A stretch of 64,000 nt of DNA from Chitinophagales bacterium (GTDB taxonomy: Bacteria > Bacteroidota > Bacteroidia > Chitinophagales > JADIYW01), in contig JAMLHI010000003.1 in assembly GCA_023957235.1 (NCBI GenBank), positions 124,001 through 188,000 on the forward strand, written 5' to 3'. Below, piece after piece: positions 54,237-62,565 of the stretch. Under the pieces are notes generated by a model, which did no database searches, was not told where the DNA came from, and was given only the letters and a program-made list of their open reading frames with translations. The translations under genes were made by a program, and so were the position numbers. How positions within the stretch are numbered: position 1 is the stretch's first letter; every line of letters begins with the position of its first letter.

Positions 54237-55346
54237 CTACAAATATTTTACAGGATTGGTTGAAACTGTTGTCAAATAGAGCGCAAAGTTAGAGAATTTT
54301 TTTATCAAAATCTCATAAAAAAGTTCTATTGTATATTGTTCACTTTCAAAATGTCCAATATCGGCTATTACTATTTGATTATCAGCATCAAAAAATTGAT
54401 GATATTTATAATCTCCAGTTATAAATACATCTGCTTTCTGTCTGATTGCCTCATTTAATAAGAAACTGCCAGCTCCTCCACAAATAGCAATTTTTTGAAC
54501 TTTTTCTCTGACTATTTGAGTATGTCTAATAATAGGAGTGTCAAACAAGTTCTTGATTTGATTTAAGAATGCTATGGTATCCACTGGAATATCTAGTTGT
54601 CCTATCATTCCTGAACCGATTTGATGATGAATATTATCTAGTGTTATAATTTCATAAGCTACTTCCTCGTATGGGTGCACTTCAAAAAGTGTTTTTAATA
54701 TTTTGGGCTCTAAATAAGCTGGAAACAAGAATTCTATTTTATCTTCTCTCTCTTCATGCAATTGCCCTCTTTCTCCTATATAAGGTTGAGATTGTTCATT
54801 GCCTTTAAATGTTCCTGTGCCCATTACTTTAAAACTACATTCTGAATAGTTGCCAACGTTTCCAGCCCCTGATTGGAAAAGTTTATCTCTTACAATATGA
54901 GTAGAGCTTTGTGGAACATAAGTATATAATTTTTTCAAAAGCCCCTTTTTGGGAGCTAAAATTTTGATATTTTTTAGAGATAATTTGTCCGCAATTTTTT
55001 TGTTGACTCCTTCTATTACATTATCCAAATTGGTATGTGCTGCATAGATAGCAATATCGTTTTTAATGGCCTTTATGATTGTTCGTTCAATATAATTTTT
55101 GCCGGTAATAGATTTTAATCCACTAAAAACAATAGGATGGTGGGCAATGACAAGATTGCATTTTTTTTCTATGGCCTCATCTATGACTGCTTCAATTGCA
55201 TCTAAACATAAGATAACTCCCGAACAATCCCAATTGATGTCACCCGTAATCAATTGAGCATTGTCATACGATTCTTGTAAAGATGGATGAGCAATTTTTT
55301 CTATTTCTTCTAAAATGTTGGATATCTTTATCATGCTTTGATACAT
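54237..55346 (-). CDS. Nif3-like dinuclear metal-centre protein (YqfO type)
   Basis: A 369-residue NIF3-family protein. The N-terminal and C-terminal parts form the Nif3 core: VIAHHPIVFSGLKSI near 66 and YAAHTNLDNVIEGVNKKIADKL near 100 supply metal ligands, and GDYKYHQFFDA plus IADIGHFESEQY near 310-335 the rest. The middle insertion (about 130-235, YTYVPQSSTHIVRDKLFQSGAGNVGNYSECSF ... HPYEEVAYEI) is the PII-like YqfO domain. The function is uncertain (folate-type GTP cyclohydrolase-like fold). An ATG four codons in (55334, MIKISNILEEI) is an equally good start. It is divergent from lpxK and upstream of the zinc-ribbon gene, a pairing common in Bacteroidota. Confidence 0.9.
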   Translation of the reverse strand: MYQSMIKISNILEEIEKIAHPSLQESYDNAQLITGDINWDCSGVILCLDAIEAVIDEAIEKKCNLVIAHHPIVFSGLKSITGKNYIERTIIKAIKNDIAIYAAHTNLDNVIEGVNKKIADKLSLKNIKILAPKKGLLKKLYTYVPQSSTHIVRDKLFQSGAGNVGNYSECSFKVMGTGTFKGNEQSQPYIGERGQLHEEREDKIEFLFPAYLEPKILKTLFEVHPYEEVAYEIITLDNIHHQIGSGMIGQLDIPVDTIAFLNQIKNLFDTPIIRHTQIVREKVQKIAICGGAGSFLLNEAIRQKADVFITGDYKYHQFFDADNQIVIADIGHFESEQYTIELFYEILIKKFSNFALYLTTVSTNPVKYL

Positions 55347-55371
55347 TAAATTGGCTTAATTTACTACTGAA

Positions 55372-56466
55372 ATGAAGAATATTCAAATTTTATTTTGGCC
55401 TTTTGCTTTCATATATGCTATAATAGTGAAATTATGGTCAATGATGTATAGTCGAGGCTATTGGGGGAAAGCTAAATTTTCTATTCCAATTATTTCAGTG
55501 GGTAATATTCAGGCAGGTGGAACAGGCAAGACACCTATGGTAGAATATATCTGTTCTTTTTTATTGAGAAATCATCAGGTGGGTGTGCTTAGTCGTGGAT
55601 ATAAACGCAAGACTTTTGGGTTTAGACTCGTTGGTGAAAATGATAATTTTAAAGAAGTTGGTGATGAACCTCTCTGGTTGAAACAAAAGCATCCTCAATC
55701 AACAATTGGTGTAGTCGAAAATAGAATAATAGGTGTCCCGTATTTGGTCGAACAAAATATGAATTTGGAAGCAATTATATTAGATGATGGGTTTCAGCAA
55801 TTAGGGATAAAAATTGATTTGAATATATTGTTGACACCTTATGCTAAACCATTTACAAATGATGCTATGCTTCCTGTGGGAAGGCTAAGGGAACCTATTT
55901 CAGCGACTTCAAGAGCAGATATTATAGTCGTCACGAAATGTCCAACAGTCAGATTGAATGAAGTTAGTCAAGTAGTTCAAGAATTAAAATTAAATATCCA
56001 GCCACACCAAGAAGTTTTCTTGTCTTCAATTATATATGCTTCTCCATATCTATTAGGCTATGAAGGTCTTGTATATCCATTGTCAGATTTGGAGAATATT
56101 TTATTGATTACAGGAATTGCTGATGCTTCTCCTCTTTTAGAATATGTTCAAAGTAAGGTGAAATCAGTAAAGCATATTGCTTTTTCTGACCATTATGTAT
56201 ATCAATTATCAGACTTAAAACAAATTCAAAAGGAATTTCATTCACTAATGAAAGAAGGTAAAACAAGAATTCTGACTACTGAGAAAGATGCTATAAGATT
56301 GTATTTTTATAGAAAAGAACTCTTGCAGTTGCAATTGGAAGTATATGTGCAAGCAGTAAATATTGTATTGGATAATGAGGAGAGATTTATTGAGAAAATT
56401 GAGCAGATTTTGAAAGATAGAAATCAATATCATTCAGCATCCAATATAGAATTTGAAGGCTATTGA
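55372..56466 (+). CDS. lpxK: Tetraacyldisaccharide 4'-kinase
   Basis: A 364-residue inner-membrane-associated kinase that phosphorylates the 4' position of the lipid A disaccharide precursor. A hydrophobic N-terminus (about 5-26) is the membrane anchor, followed by the P-loop region VGNIQAGGTGKTP near 43-55, the block VLSRGYKRKTFGFRLV near 72, DEPLWLKQ and LDDGFQQLGIKIDLNILL near 142. The C-terminal block ILTTEKDAIRL near 303 completes the family. It is followed by the promoter of metH 28 bases after its stop, so it ends its own short unit. Confidence 0.93.
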   Translation: MKNIQILFWPFAFIYAIIVKLWSMMYSRGYWGKAKFSIPIISVGNIQAGGTGKTPMVEYICSFLLRNHQVGVLSRGYKRKTFGFRLVGENDNFKEVGDEPLWLKQKHPQSTIGVVENRIIGVPYLVEQNMNLEAIILDDGFQQLGIKIDLNILLTPYAKPFTNDAMLPVGRLREPISATSRADIIVVTKCPTVRLNEVSQVVQELKLNIQPHQEVFLSSIIYASPYLLGYEGLVYPLSDLENILLITGIADASPLLEYVQSKVKSVKHIAFSDHYVYQLSDLKQIQKEFHSLMKEGKTRILTTEKDAIRLYFYRKELLQLQLEVYVQAVNIVLDNEERFIEKIEQILKDRNQYHSASNIEFEGY

Positions 56467-56493
56467 ATGTGTCAAAATTTTTTAGCCTACTTT

Positions 56494-56526
56494 TTTGATA
56501 TTTAATTGTAGAAATATTTAACTTTG
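56494..56526 (+). promoter_or_regulatory. Bacteroidota promoter of metH
   Basis: TTTG (56494-56497), 21 bases, then TAACTTTG (56519-56526): a complete -33/-7 pair in front of the S-box at 56545. Confidence 0.6.
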
Positions 56527-56544
56527 CCACGGTTTTACAGGCCA

Positions 56545-56659
56545 ACTTATTGAGAAAGGCGGAGGGAATAGGCCCTACGATGTCTTGGCAACCCCAAAAA
56601 ATATAATATTGGAAGGTGCCACATCCTATTCCAAAGAGCAATCTAAGGAAGAGATAAGT
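56545..56659 (+). promoter_or_regulatory. SAM-I (S-box) riboswitch upstream of metH
   Basis: A near-canonical S-box. P1 pairs ACTTAT (56545-56550) with ATAAGT (56654-56659); J1/2 is TGAGAA. The signature GGCGGAGGGA, AGGCCC, GATG and GGCAACC runs from about 56558 to 56592. P3 is closed by CAACCCC and GGAAGGTG, J3/4 reads GCCACATCC, and P4 is TTCC/GGAA. Downstream CCTTATTG (56676-56683) repeats the 5' arm ACTTATTG, so the 3' arm of P1 can pair either with its own 5' arm or with this copy: a plausible switch. High SAM should lower expression of methionine synthase. Confidence 0.9.
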
Positions 56660-56721
56660 AGAGATTTTTTAAACTCCTTATTGTTCAATAAATATGACTT
56701 GTACAACTTTAAATATGTACA

Positions 56722-57738
56722 ATGAACGAAATTTTAGAACAAGCCATTCAACAAAGAATTTTGATTTTAGATGGGGCCATGGGAACTATGATACAAGGTT
56801 ATCATCTGGAAGAAGAAGATTTTAGAAAAGAAAAATTTATTAATCATCATAAACCTTTGAAAGGGAATAATGACCTTTTGTCTTTAACAAGACCAGATGT
56901 TATAAAGGAGATTCATAGAAAATATTTGGAAGCAGGGGCTGATATCGTTGAAACAAATACATTCAGTGGTACTACTATTGCTCAGGCAGACTATGAAATG
57001 GAAGATGCAGTATATAATATCAATTTTTATAGTGCCAAAATTGCCAAAGAGGAAGCGGATAGAATGACTGCCCTCACTCCTGAAAAACCAAGATTTGTGG
57101 CTGGAGCTGTTGGTCCTACTAATAGGACTGCTTCCATTTCCCCAAATGTTAATGATCCTGGATACAGAGCTATTACTTTTGATGAATTAGCTGATGCATA
57201 TAAATTCCAAATTTGTGCTCTTTTGGACGGGGGAATAGATATCATTTTGATTGAAACTGTTTTTGACACCTTGAATGCAAAAGCTGCATTGTTTGCTGTA
57301 CAAACAGTTTTCGAAGAGAGAGGTAGAGAATGGCCAGTCATCGTATCTGGCACTATAACAGATAATAGTGGGAGAACATTGACAGGGCAGACAACAGAAG
57401 CTTTTTTGATTTCTATTGCTCATGCTCCACTATTTGCTGTGGGATTGAATTGTGCTTTGGGTGCAAAGGAGTTGAGACCATATCTGCAAATTATGGCTAA
57501 GACTTCCCCTTTTTATGTATGTGTTTATCCTAATGCTGGTCTTCCCAATGAATTTGGAGGATATGACCAGGATGCTTGTTCTATGTCTCATGAAATAAAA
57601 GAATTTTTGGAACTACAATTGGTCAATATAGTAGGAGGCTGTTGCGGAACAACTCCTGATCATATTCAATCTATTGCAAAATTAGCTGCTAACTATAAGC
57701 CTAGACTAATACTCCAAGATATTGTTGAATCCTACTAA
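56722..57738 (+). CDS. metH: Methionine synthase, homocysteine-binding subunit (split MetH N-terminus)
   Basis: A 338-residue protein equal to the first domain of cobalamin-dependent MetH, the homocysteine S-methyltransferase barrel. The start [23 protein letters not shown] is conserved. The zinc ligands are the Cys of VGLNCALG near 240 and the Cys-Cys pair of GGCCGTTP near 308. The frame stops at 57736-57738, and the rest of MetH continues in the +1 frame, overlapping by 17 bases. A split MetH is known in part of the Bacteroidota. Expression is under the S-box at 56545-56659. Confidence 0.93.
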   Translation: MNEILEQAIQQRILILDGAMGTMIQGYHLEEEDFRKEKFINHHKPLKGNNDLLSLTRPDVIKEIHRKYLEAGADIVETNTFSGTTIAQADYEMEDAVYNINFYSAKIAKEEADRMTALTPEKPRFVAGAVGPTNRTASISPNVNDPGYRAITFDELADAYKFQICALLDGGIDIILIETVFDTLNAKAALFAVQTVFEERGREWPVIVSGTITDNSGRTLTGQTTEAFLISIAHAPLFAVGLNCALGAKELRPYLQIMAKTSPFYVCVYPNAGLPNEFGGYDQDACSMSHEIKEFLELQLVNIVGGCCGTTPDHIQSIAKLAANYKPRLILQDIVESY

Positions 57739-60418
57739 AAGATTGATTTTGAATCAGAAATATTATTTGAAACTGTCAGGGCTTGAACCATTGGTAGTCA
57801 CTCCTCAAACCAATTTTGTCAATGTTGGAGAACGAACCAATGTGACTGGTTCTAAAGTTTTTCTCAGAATGATAAAAGAAGAAAGGTACGAGGATGCTTT
57901 GTCTGTGGCACTAGAGCAAGTTCGTGGAGGTGCTCAGGTACTAGATATCAACATGGATGAAGGAATGATTGATGGCAAAGCAGCTATGGTTAAGTTTTTG
58001 AGACTTGTCATGGCTGAACCAGAAATTTCCAGAATCCCCATCATGATAGATTCGTCCAAATGGGAAATTATTGAAGAGGGCTTGAAAAATGTACAAGGCA
58101 AATGTATTGTCAATTCTATAAGCCTCAAAGCAGGAGAAGAAGAATTTATTCATCAAGCTAAATTGTGCAAAAAATATGGTGCAGCTGTAGTAGTGATGGC
58201 TTTTGATGAACTAGGACAAGCTGATACTTATGAAAGAAGAATAGAAATCTGTAAACGTTCTTATGATTTATTAGTAGATAGATTACATTTTTATCCTGGA
58301 GATATCATTTTTGACCCTAATATATTCCCCGTAGCTACCGGAATAGAAGAACATAGAGATAATGCAATTAATTTTTTCAAAGCTACAAAATGGATTAGAG
58401 AGCATCTTCCAGGTGCCTTAGTGAGTGGAGGAGTAAGTAATGTATCTTTTTCTTTTAGAGGGAATAACATAGTGAGAGAAGCGATGCATGCCGTATTTCT
58501 TTATCATGGTATTCAACATGGTATGAATATGGGTATTGTCAATCCTGCCATGTTGGAAGTATATGATGAGGTGGATAAAGTCTTATTGGAGTATGTTGAA
58601 GATGTAATACTCAATAGAAGAGAGGATGCCACAGAAAGGTTGTTAGAATATGCTGAAAATATAAAAGGAAATACTAAAAAGGAAGCTGTCAGTGAAGAAT
58701 GGAGAAGCCGAACAGTAGAAGAAAGGTTGACTCATGCATTGGTAAAAGGGATAGTTGATTATATTGAGATAGATGTAGAAGAGGCTAGGCAGCAATATGA
58801 TGCCCCTTTAAGCATTATTGAAGGCCCGTTGATGGATGGGATGAATGTGGTTGGAGATTTGTTTGGTTCGGGAAAAATGTTTTTGCCTCAGGTTGTCAAA
58901 AGTGCTAGGGTAATGAAAAAAGCAGTAGCTTATTTATTGCCATTTATGGAAGATAGTATTGATGGACAAAGTAAGAAAGCAGGGAAAATATTATTAGCAA
59001 CTGTCAAAGGTGACGTTCACGATATCGGCAAAAATATTGTAGGAGTTGTCCTCTCCTGTAATAATTATGAAATCATTGACCTTGGAGTGATGGTGCCTTG
59101 TGAAAAATTGCTGGAGGTGGTAGTTCAAGAGCAGGTGGATGTTGTAGGAGTGAGTGGTCTGATTACTCCATCGTTGGATGAAATGGTTTTTGTAGCCAAA
59201 GAAATGGAACGCAAGGGAATGAAGATTCCTTTATTGATAGGTGGTGCTACAACATCAAAAATTCATACTGCAGTCAAAATCGAACCTCAATATCAACAAC
59301 CTGTTGTTCACGTGATGGATGCTTCCAAAAGTGTAGGAGTAGTGTCTAGTTTGTTGAGCGAAAATTTGAAAAATAATTTTATTCAACAGACGAAGAGTGA
59401 ATATGCTGAAATGCGAGAACGTCATAAAGGGAAGAAAGTGATTAAATCTTATATCACTTTAGAAGCAGCTCAGAAAAATGCTATTCAATTAGATTGGGAG
59501 AATTACACACCTCCTATTCCCAAAAAATTAGGTGTATATTCTTTTGATGATTATAGTATAGCAGAATTGTCTGAGTATATTGACTGGACACCATTTTTTA
59601 GCGCATGGGAATTGCACGGCAAATTTCCAGAAATTTTGACAGATAAAGTTGTTGGTGAAGCTGCTTCCAAACTTTTTGCTGATGCACAAGATATTTTGAA
59701 AAAAATAATTGATGAAAAATGGTTGACTGCTAAAGGGGTATATGGCATATTCCCTGCCAATAGTGTGGGAGATGATATTTTAATAGAGCATGAAGGGAAA
59801 CCCATTTTTCTTCACCATCTCAGACAACAAAACAAGAAAGGAGAAGGATTGCCAAATAACTGTTTAAGTGATTTCATTGCTCCTCAATCTTCTGGTAAGC
59901 AAGATTATATTGGAGCATTTGCTGTAACTGCAGGAATTGGAATAGAGAAATATCTGAAAATTTTTGAAGATAACCTTGATGATTATAACCGTATCATTTT
60001 GAAGGCTTTGGCAGATAGACTAGCTGAGGCTTTTGCTGAAAGATTGCATCAGAGAGTTCGGAAAGAGTTTTGGGGCTATGCCTCTGATGAAGATTTGAGC
60101 AATGAAGCATTAATTAGAGAAAAATATCAAGGCATACGTCCAGCTCCTGGATATCCTGCTTGTCCTGTACATCTAGAAAAATCTACTTTATTTGAAATTC
60201 TTCAAGCTACAGAAAAGGCTGAGATTATATTGACTGAAGGAATGGCAATGGTACCTACGGCTGCTGTCAGTGGATGGTATTTTTCCCATCCTGAATCAAA
60301 GTATTTTGGTGTAGGGAAAATTGGAAGAGATCAAGTTGAAGATTATGCAAGTCGTATAGGTCAAAGTTTTGAATATACTGAAAGATGGCTGGCTTCTAGC
60401 TTGAATTATGATATATAA
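57722..60418 (+). CDS. metH: Methionine synthase, pterin/B12/SAM-activation subunit (split MetH C-terminus)
   Basis: About 898 residues covering the remaining MetH domains in order: pterin-binding barrel ([13 protein letters not shown] near 32, [14 protein letters not shown]), the helical cap, the cobalamin domain with GDVHDIGKN (axial His433), and the reactivation domain with [12 protein letters not shown] and [18 protein letters not shown]. It transfers the methyl group of 5-methyltetrahydrofolate to homocysteine together with the upstream subunit. No ATG lies between the end of the first gene and the conserved VNVGERTN block; TTG at 57722 or 57725 is the most likely start. A +1 frameshift near 57733-57739 that would give one large protein cannot be excluded. 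Confidence 0.92.
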   Translation: MLNPTKRLILNQKYYLKLSGLEPLVVTPQTNFVNVGERTNVTGSKVFLRMIKEERYEDALSVALEQVRGGAQVLDINMDEGMIDGKAAMVKFLRLVMAEPEISRIPIMIDSSKWEIIEEGLKNVQGKCIVNSISLKAGEEEFIHQAKLCKKYGAAVVVMAFDELGQADTYERRIEICKRSYDLLVDRLHFYPGDIIFDPNIFPVATGIEEHRDNAINFFKATKWIREHLPGALVSGGVSNVSFSFRGNNIVREAMHAVFLYHGIQHGMNMGIVNPAMLEVYDEVDKVLLEYVEDVILNRREDATERLLEYAENIKGNTKKEAVSEEWRSRTVEERLTHALVKGIVDYIEIDVEEARQQYDAPLSIIEGPLMDGMNVVGDLFGSGKMFLPQVVKSARVMKKAVAYLLPFMEDSIDGQSKKAGKILLATVKGDVHDIGKNIVGVVLSCNNYEIIDLGVMVPCEKLLEVVVQEQVDVVGVSGLITPSLDEMVFVAKEMERKGMKIPLLIGGATTSKIHTAVKIEPQYQQPVVHVMDASKSVGVVSSLLSENLKNNFIQQTKSEYAEMRERHKGKKVIKSYITLEAAQKNAIQLDWENYTPPIPKKLGVYSFDDYSIAELSEYIDWTPFFSAWELHGKFPEILTDKVVGEAASKLFADAQDILKKIIDEKWLTAKGVYGIFPANSVGDDILIEHEGKPIFLHHLRQQNKKGEGLPNNCLSDFIAPQSSGKQDYIGAFAVTAGIGIEKYLKIFEDNLDDYNRIILKALADRLAEAFAERLHQRVRKEFWGYASDEDLSNEALIREKYQGIRPAPGYPACPVHLEKSTLFEILQATEKAEIILTEGMAMVPTAAVSGWYFSHPESKYFGVGKIGRDQVEDYASRIGQSFEYTERWLASSLNYDI

Positions 60419-60458
60419 GTTCTTATTTAAATGGTTGATTTCTTTGTATCTTTAAAGT

Positions 60459-61253
60459 ATGAACTTCAGAAATAAAAAGATTTTAATTACTGGTGCATCA
60501 TCTGGAATTGGTGAAGCTATAGCCATTCATTTTGCAGGAAAAGGAGCTTACCTTCTGATAGCAGGTAGAAATTTGAAAGAGCTTGAGCGCGTCAAATCAA
60601 ATTGTAGTTCTGCTGAAGGAGTGGAAATTATTCTTTTGGATTTAGAAGATCATGAAGGTTTATTTTCAAAAGCATCTGAAATTATTCAAAAGCATCAAAA
60701 TATAGATATTTTAATTAATAATGCTGGTGTAAGCCAAAGGTCTTTGGCCAAAGACTTACCTTTTGAATTTGATAAAAAGATTATTCATATTGATTTATTA
60801 GGGACTATAGCTTTGACAAAAGCATTTCTTCCTTCTATGTTGGAAAGAAAAGCTGGTACTATTGTGACCATTACTAGTATGGTAGGTAAATATGGAACTC
60901 CCATGAGAAGTGCTTATGCTGCTGCCAAACATGGTTTACATGGTTTTTTTGATGCTTTGCGAGCAGAAGTATTTGATGACAATATTCATGTGCTTTTGGT
61001 ATGTCCAGGATTTATTAAGACTAATGTTTCTATCAATGCGATAGGACCTGGAGGAGGAAAACAGGGCACTATGGATGAAGCTACAGGAAAAGGTATTGAA
61101 CCTCAAACTGTTGCAATAGCTATAGAAGATGCCATTCATCGAGAATTAGAAGAAATTAATGTGGCTGGTGCCAAAGAATTATTGGGGTTGTATATGAAAA
61201 GGTTTGCTCCTATCGTTTTTTCTAAGATGATTAGAAAGATGAAAGTGACTTGA
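60459..61253 (+). CDS. Short-chain dehydrogenase, DHRS7/DltE-like
   Basis: A 264-residue classical SDR. The cofactor motif TGASSGIG is at about 12-19, NNAGVS near 86, the catalytic serine in TITSMVGKYG near 140, and the YAAAKHG (YxxxK) motif near 154. The PGFIKTNV block near 190 and the C-terminal basic, hydrophobic tail (LGLYMKRFAPIVFSKMIRKMK) resemble the DHRS7-type group of lipid or steroid dehydrogenases. The substrate is unknown. The gene is alone, 40 bases after metH, and 93 bases before the sulfotransferase gene. Confidence 0.88.
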   Translation: MNFRNKKILITGASSGIGEAIAIHFAGKGAYLLIAGRNLKELERVKSNCSSAEGVEIILLDLEDHEGLFSKASEIIQKHQNIDILINNAGVSQRSLAKDLPFEFDKKIIHIDLLGTIALTKAFLPSMLERKAGTIVTITSMVGKYGTPMRSAYAAAKHGLHGFFDALRAEVFDDNIHVLLVCPGFIKTNVSINAIGPGGGKQGTMDEATGKGIEPQTVAIAIEDAIHRELEEINVAGAKELLGLYMKRFAPIVFSKMIRKMKVT

Positions 61254-61346
61254 TTGTTTTATCATAAACCCTTAACTGATAAATAGGATAATGATTTCGC
61301 TATTTGCTGTGATGTCTAGAAGATAAATCTTTAAGAAATTTGCAGC

Positions 61347-62495
61347 ATGGAAAAATTGAAAGGCCATTATCAAGTAAAGGAACATCAATTGTTTATTTCT
61401 CTGCCCAAAATTTGGTTGCGTCTGATTCAGTCCAATCAAATTACTAATAGAACAATGTTTTGGAAAATTTCATTTTTTGTTGTTCTGACTTTCCCTTTTC
61501 AATGGATACAAAAAGTTTGGTTTTATCGAAAAATTAAACAAGTGAATCTTCAAAAAAATCCGCCAGTCTTTATTTTAGGCCATTGGCGTAGTGGTACTAC
61601 CCACTTACATTATCTAATGTCTAAAGACCCACAATTTGCTTATTTGAGTAATTACAAAGCATTCCTTCTGAATGTGTGTTTGTTAGGTAGAACATGGTTG
61701 AAATTTATTTTGAGCCCTTTGATGCCTGAAAAACGACCTCAAGACAATGTACCAATGTCTGTAGATGCGCCAGCCGAAGAGGAACAACCTTTTACTAATC
61801 TATCTACTAGAAGTGGTATGATGAGTTTCTTTTTTCCAAAAAATTTAAGCTATCATGAAAAATATAATCTTTTTCAAGGTATCAGTAAAAGAGAAAAACG
61901 TCTTTGGAAAAGAGATTATTCATATCTACTCAAATTGATTTCATACTCTAGTGGAGGTGATAAGCCTTTAGTCCTCAAAAATCCACACAATACAAGTAGA
62001 GTGAAAGAGCTTTTGGAACTATTTCCCAATGCTAAATTTATCTTTATTCATAGAAATCCTTATGAAGTTTTTCATTCTAGCAGACATTTATATCATACGA
62101 TGATTAGTAGCCAGTTTTTACAAGATTTTTCAGATGAGGATGTAGATGAAAGAGTTTTTTATAATTTTTCTTCTACAATGAAGAAATATATAGAAGAATA
62201 TAATTTGATACCAAAAGGGAACCTGATTGAAGTGAGTTTTGATGAATTGGAAGAGGATCCTTTAGAAACGATGCAGATGATATATTCCAAACTTCAAATT
62301 CCTGATTTTAAAATTGCTTTGCCTTTTATGGAAGAATATTTGAATAAAGTGAAGAATTATAAGAAAAATAAATTCCCAGATTTAGATGATTTGTATATTC
62401 AGAAAATTAATAAAGATTGGGATTTTGCATTTCAGCATTGGTCTTATGATAAGGTATTAACTAATAATGAGGTATTAGAAAATTATTGGCTCTAA
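61347..62495 (+). CDS. PAPS-dependent sulfotransferase family protein
   Basis: A 382-residue protein with the two co-substrate motifs of sulfotransferases: the 5'-phosphosulfate loop ILGHWRSGTTHLHYL (about 76-90) and the 3'-phosphate motif FIFIHRNPYEVFHSSRH near 228-244. A hydrophobic segment near 40-58 may attach it to the membrane. It belongs to the Sulfotransfer_3-like group with a long N-terminus. Acceptor candidates are a capnine-type sulfolipid, a glycolipid or a polysaccharide; none is shown by context. Its by-product pAp would be cleared by the NrnA-like enzyme encoded at 10122. Confidence 0.85.
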   Translation: MEKLKGHYQVKEHQLFISLPKIWLRLIQSNQITNRTMFWKISFFVVLTFPFQWIQKVWFYRKIKQVNLQKNPPVFILGHWRSGTTHLHYLMSKDPQFAYLSNYKAFLLNVCLLGRTWLKFILSPLMPEKRPQDNVPMSVDAPAEEEQPFTNLSTRSGMMSFFFPKNLSYHEKYNLFQGISKREKRLWKRDYSYLLKLISYSSGGDKPLVLKNPHNTSRVKELLELFPNAKFIFIHRNPYEVFHSSRHLYHTMISSQFLQDFSDEDVDERVFYNFSSTMKKYIEEYNLIPKGNLIEVSFDELEEDPLETMQMIYSKLQIPDFKIALPFMEEYLNKVKNYKKNKFPDLDDLYIQKINKDWDFAFQHWSYDKVLTNNEVLENYWL

Positions 62496-62565
62496 TTTTA
62501 ATTTACTTTTTTTAAAATATAATGCTAACTTGAAATTATAGTTGTTCCTTATTTATTTATAAAGA

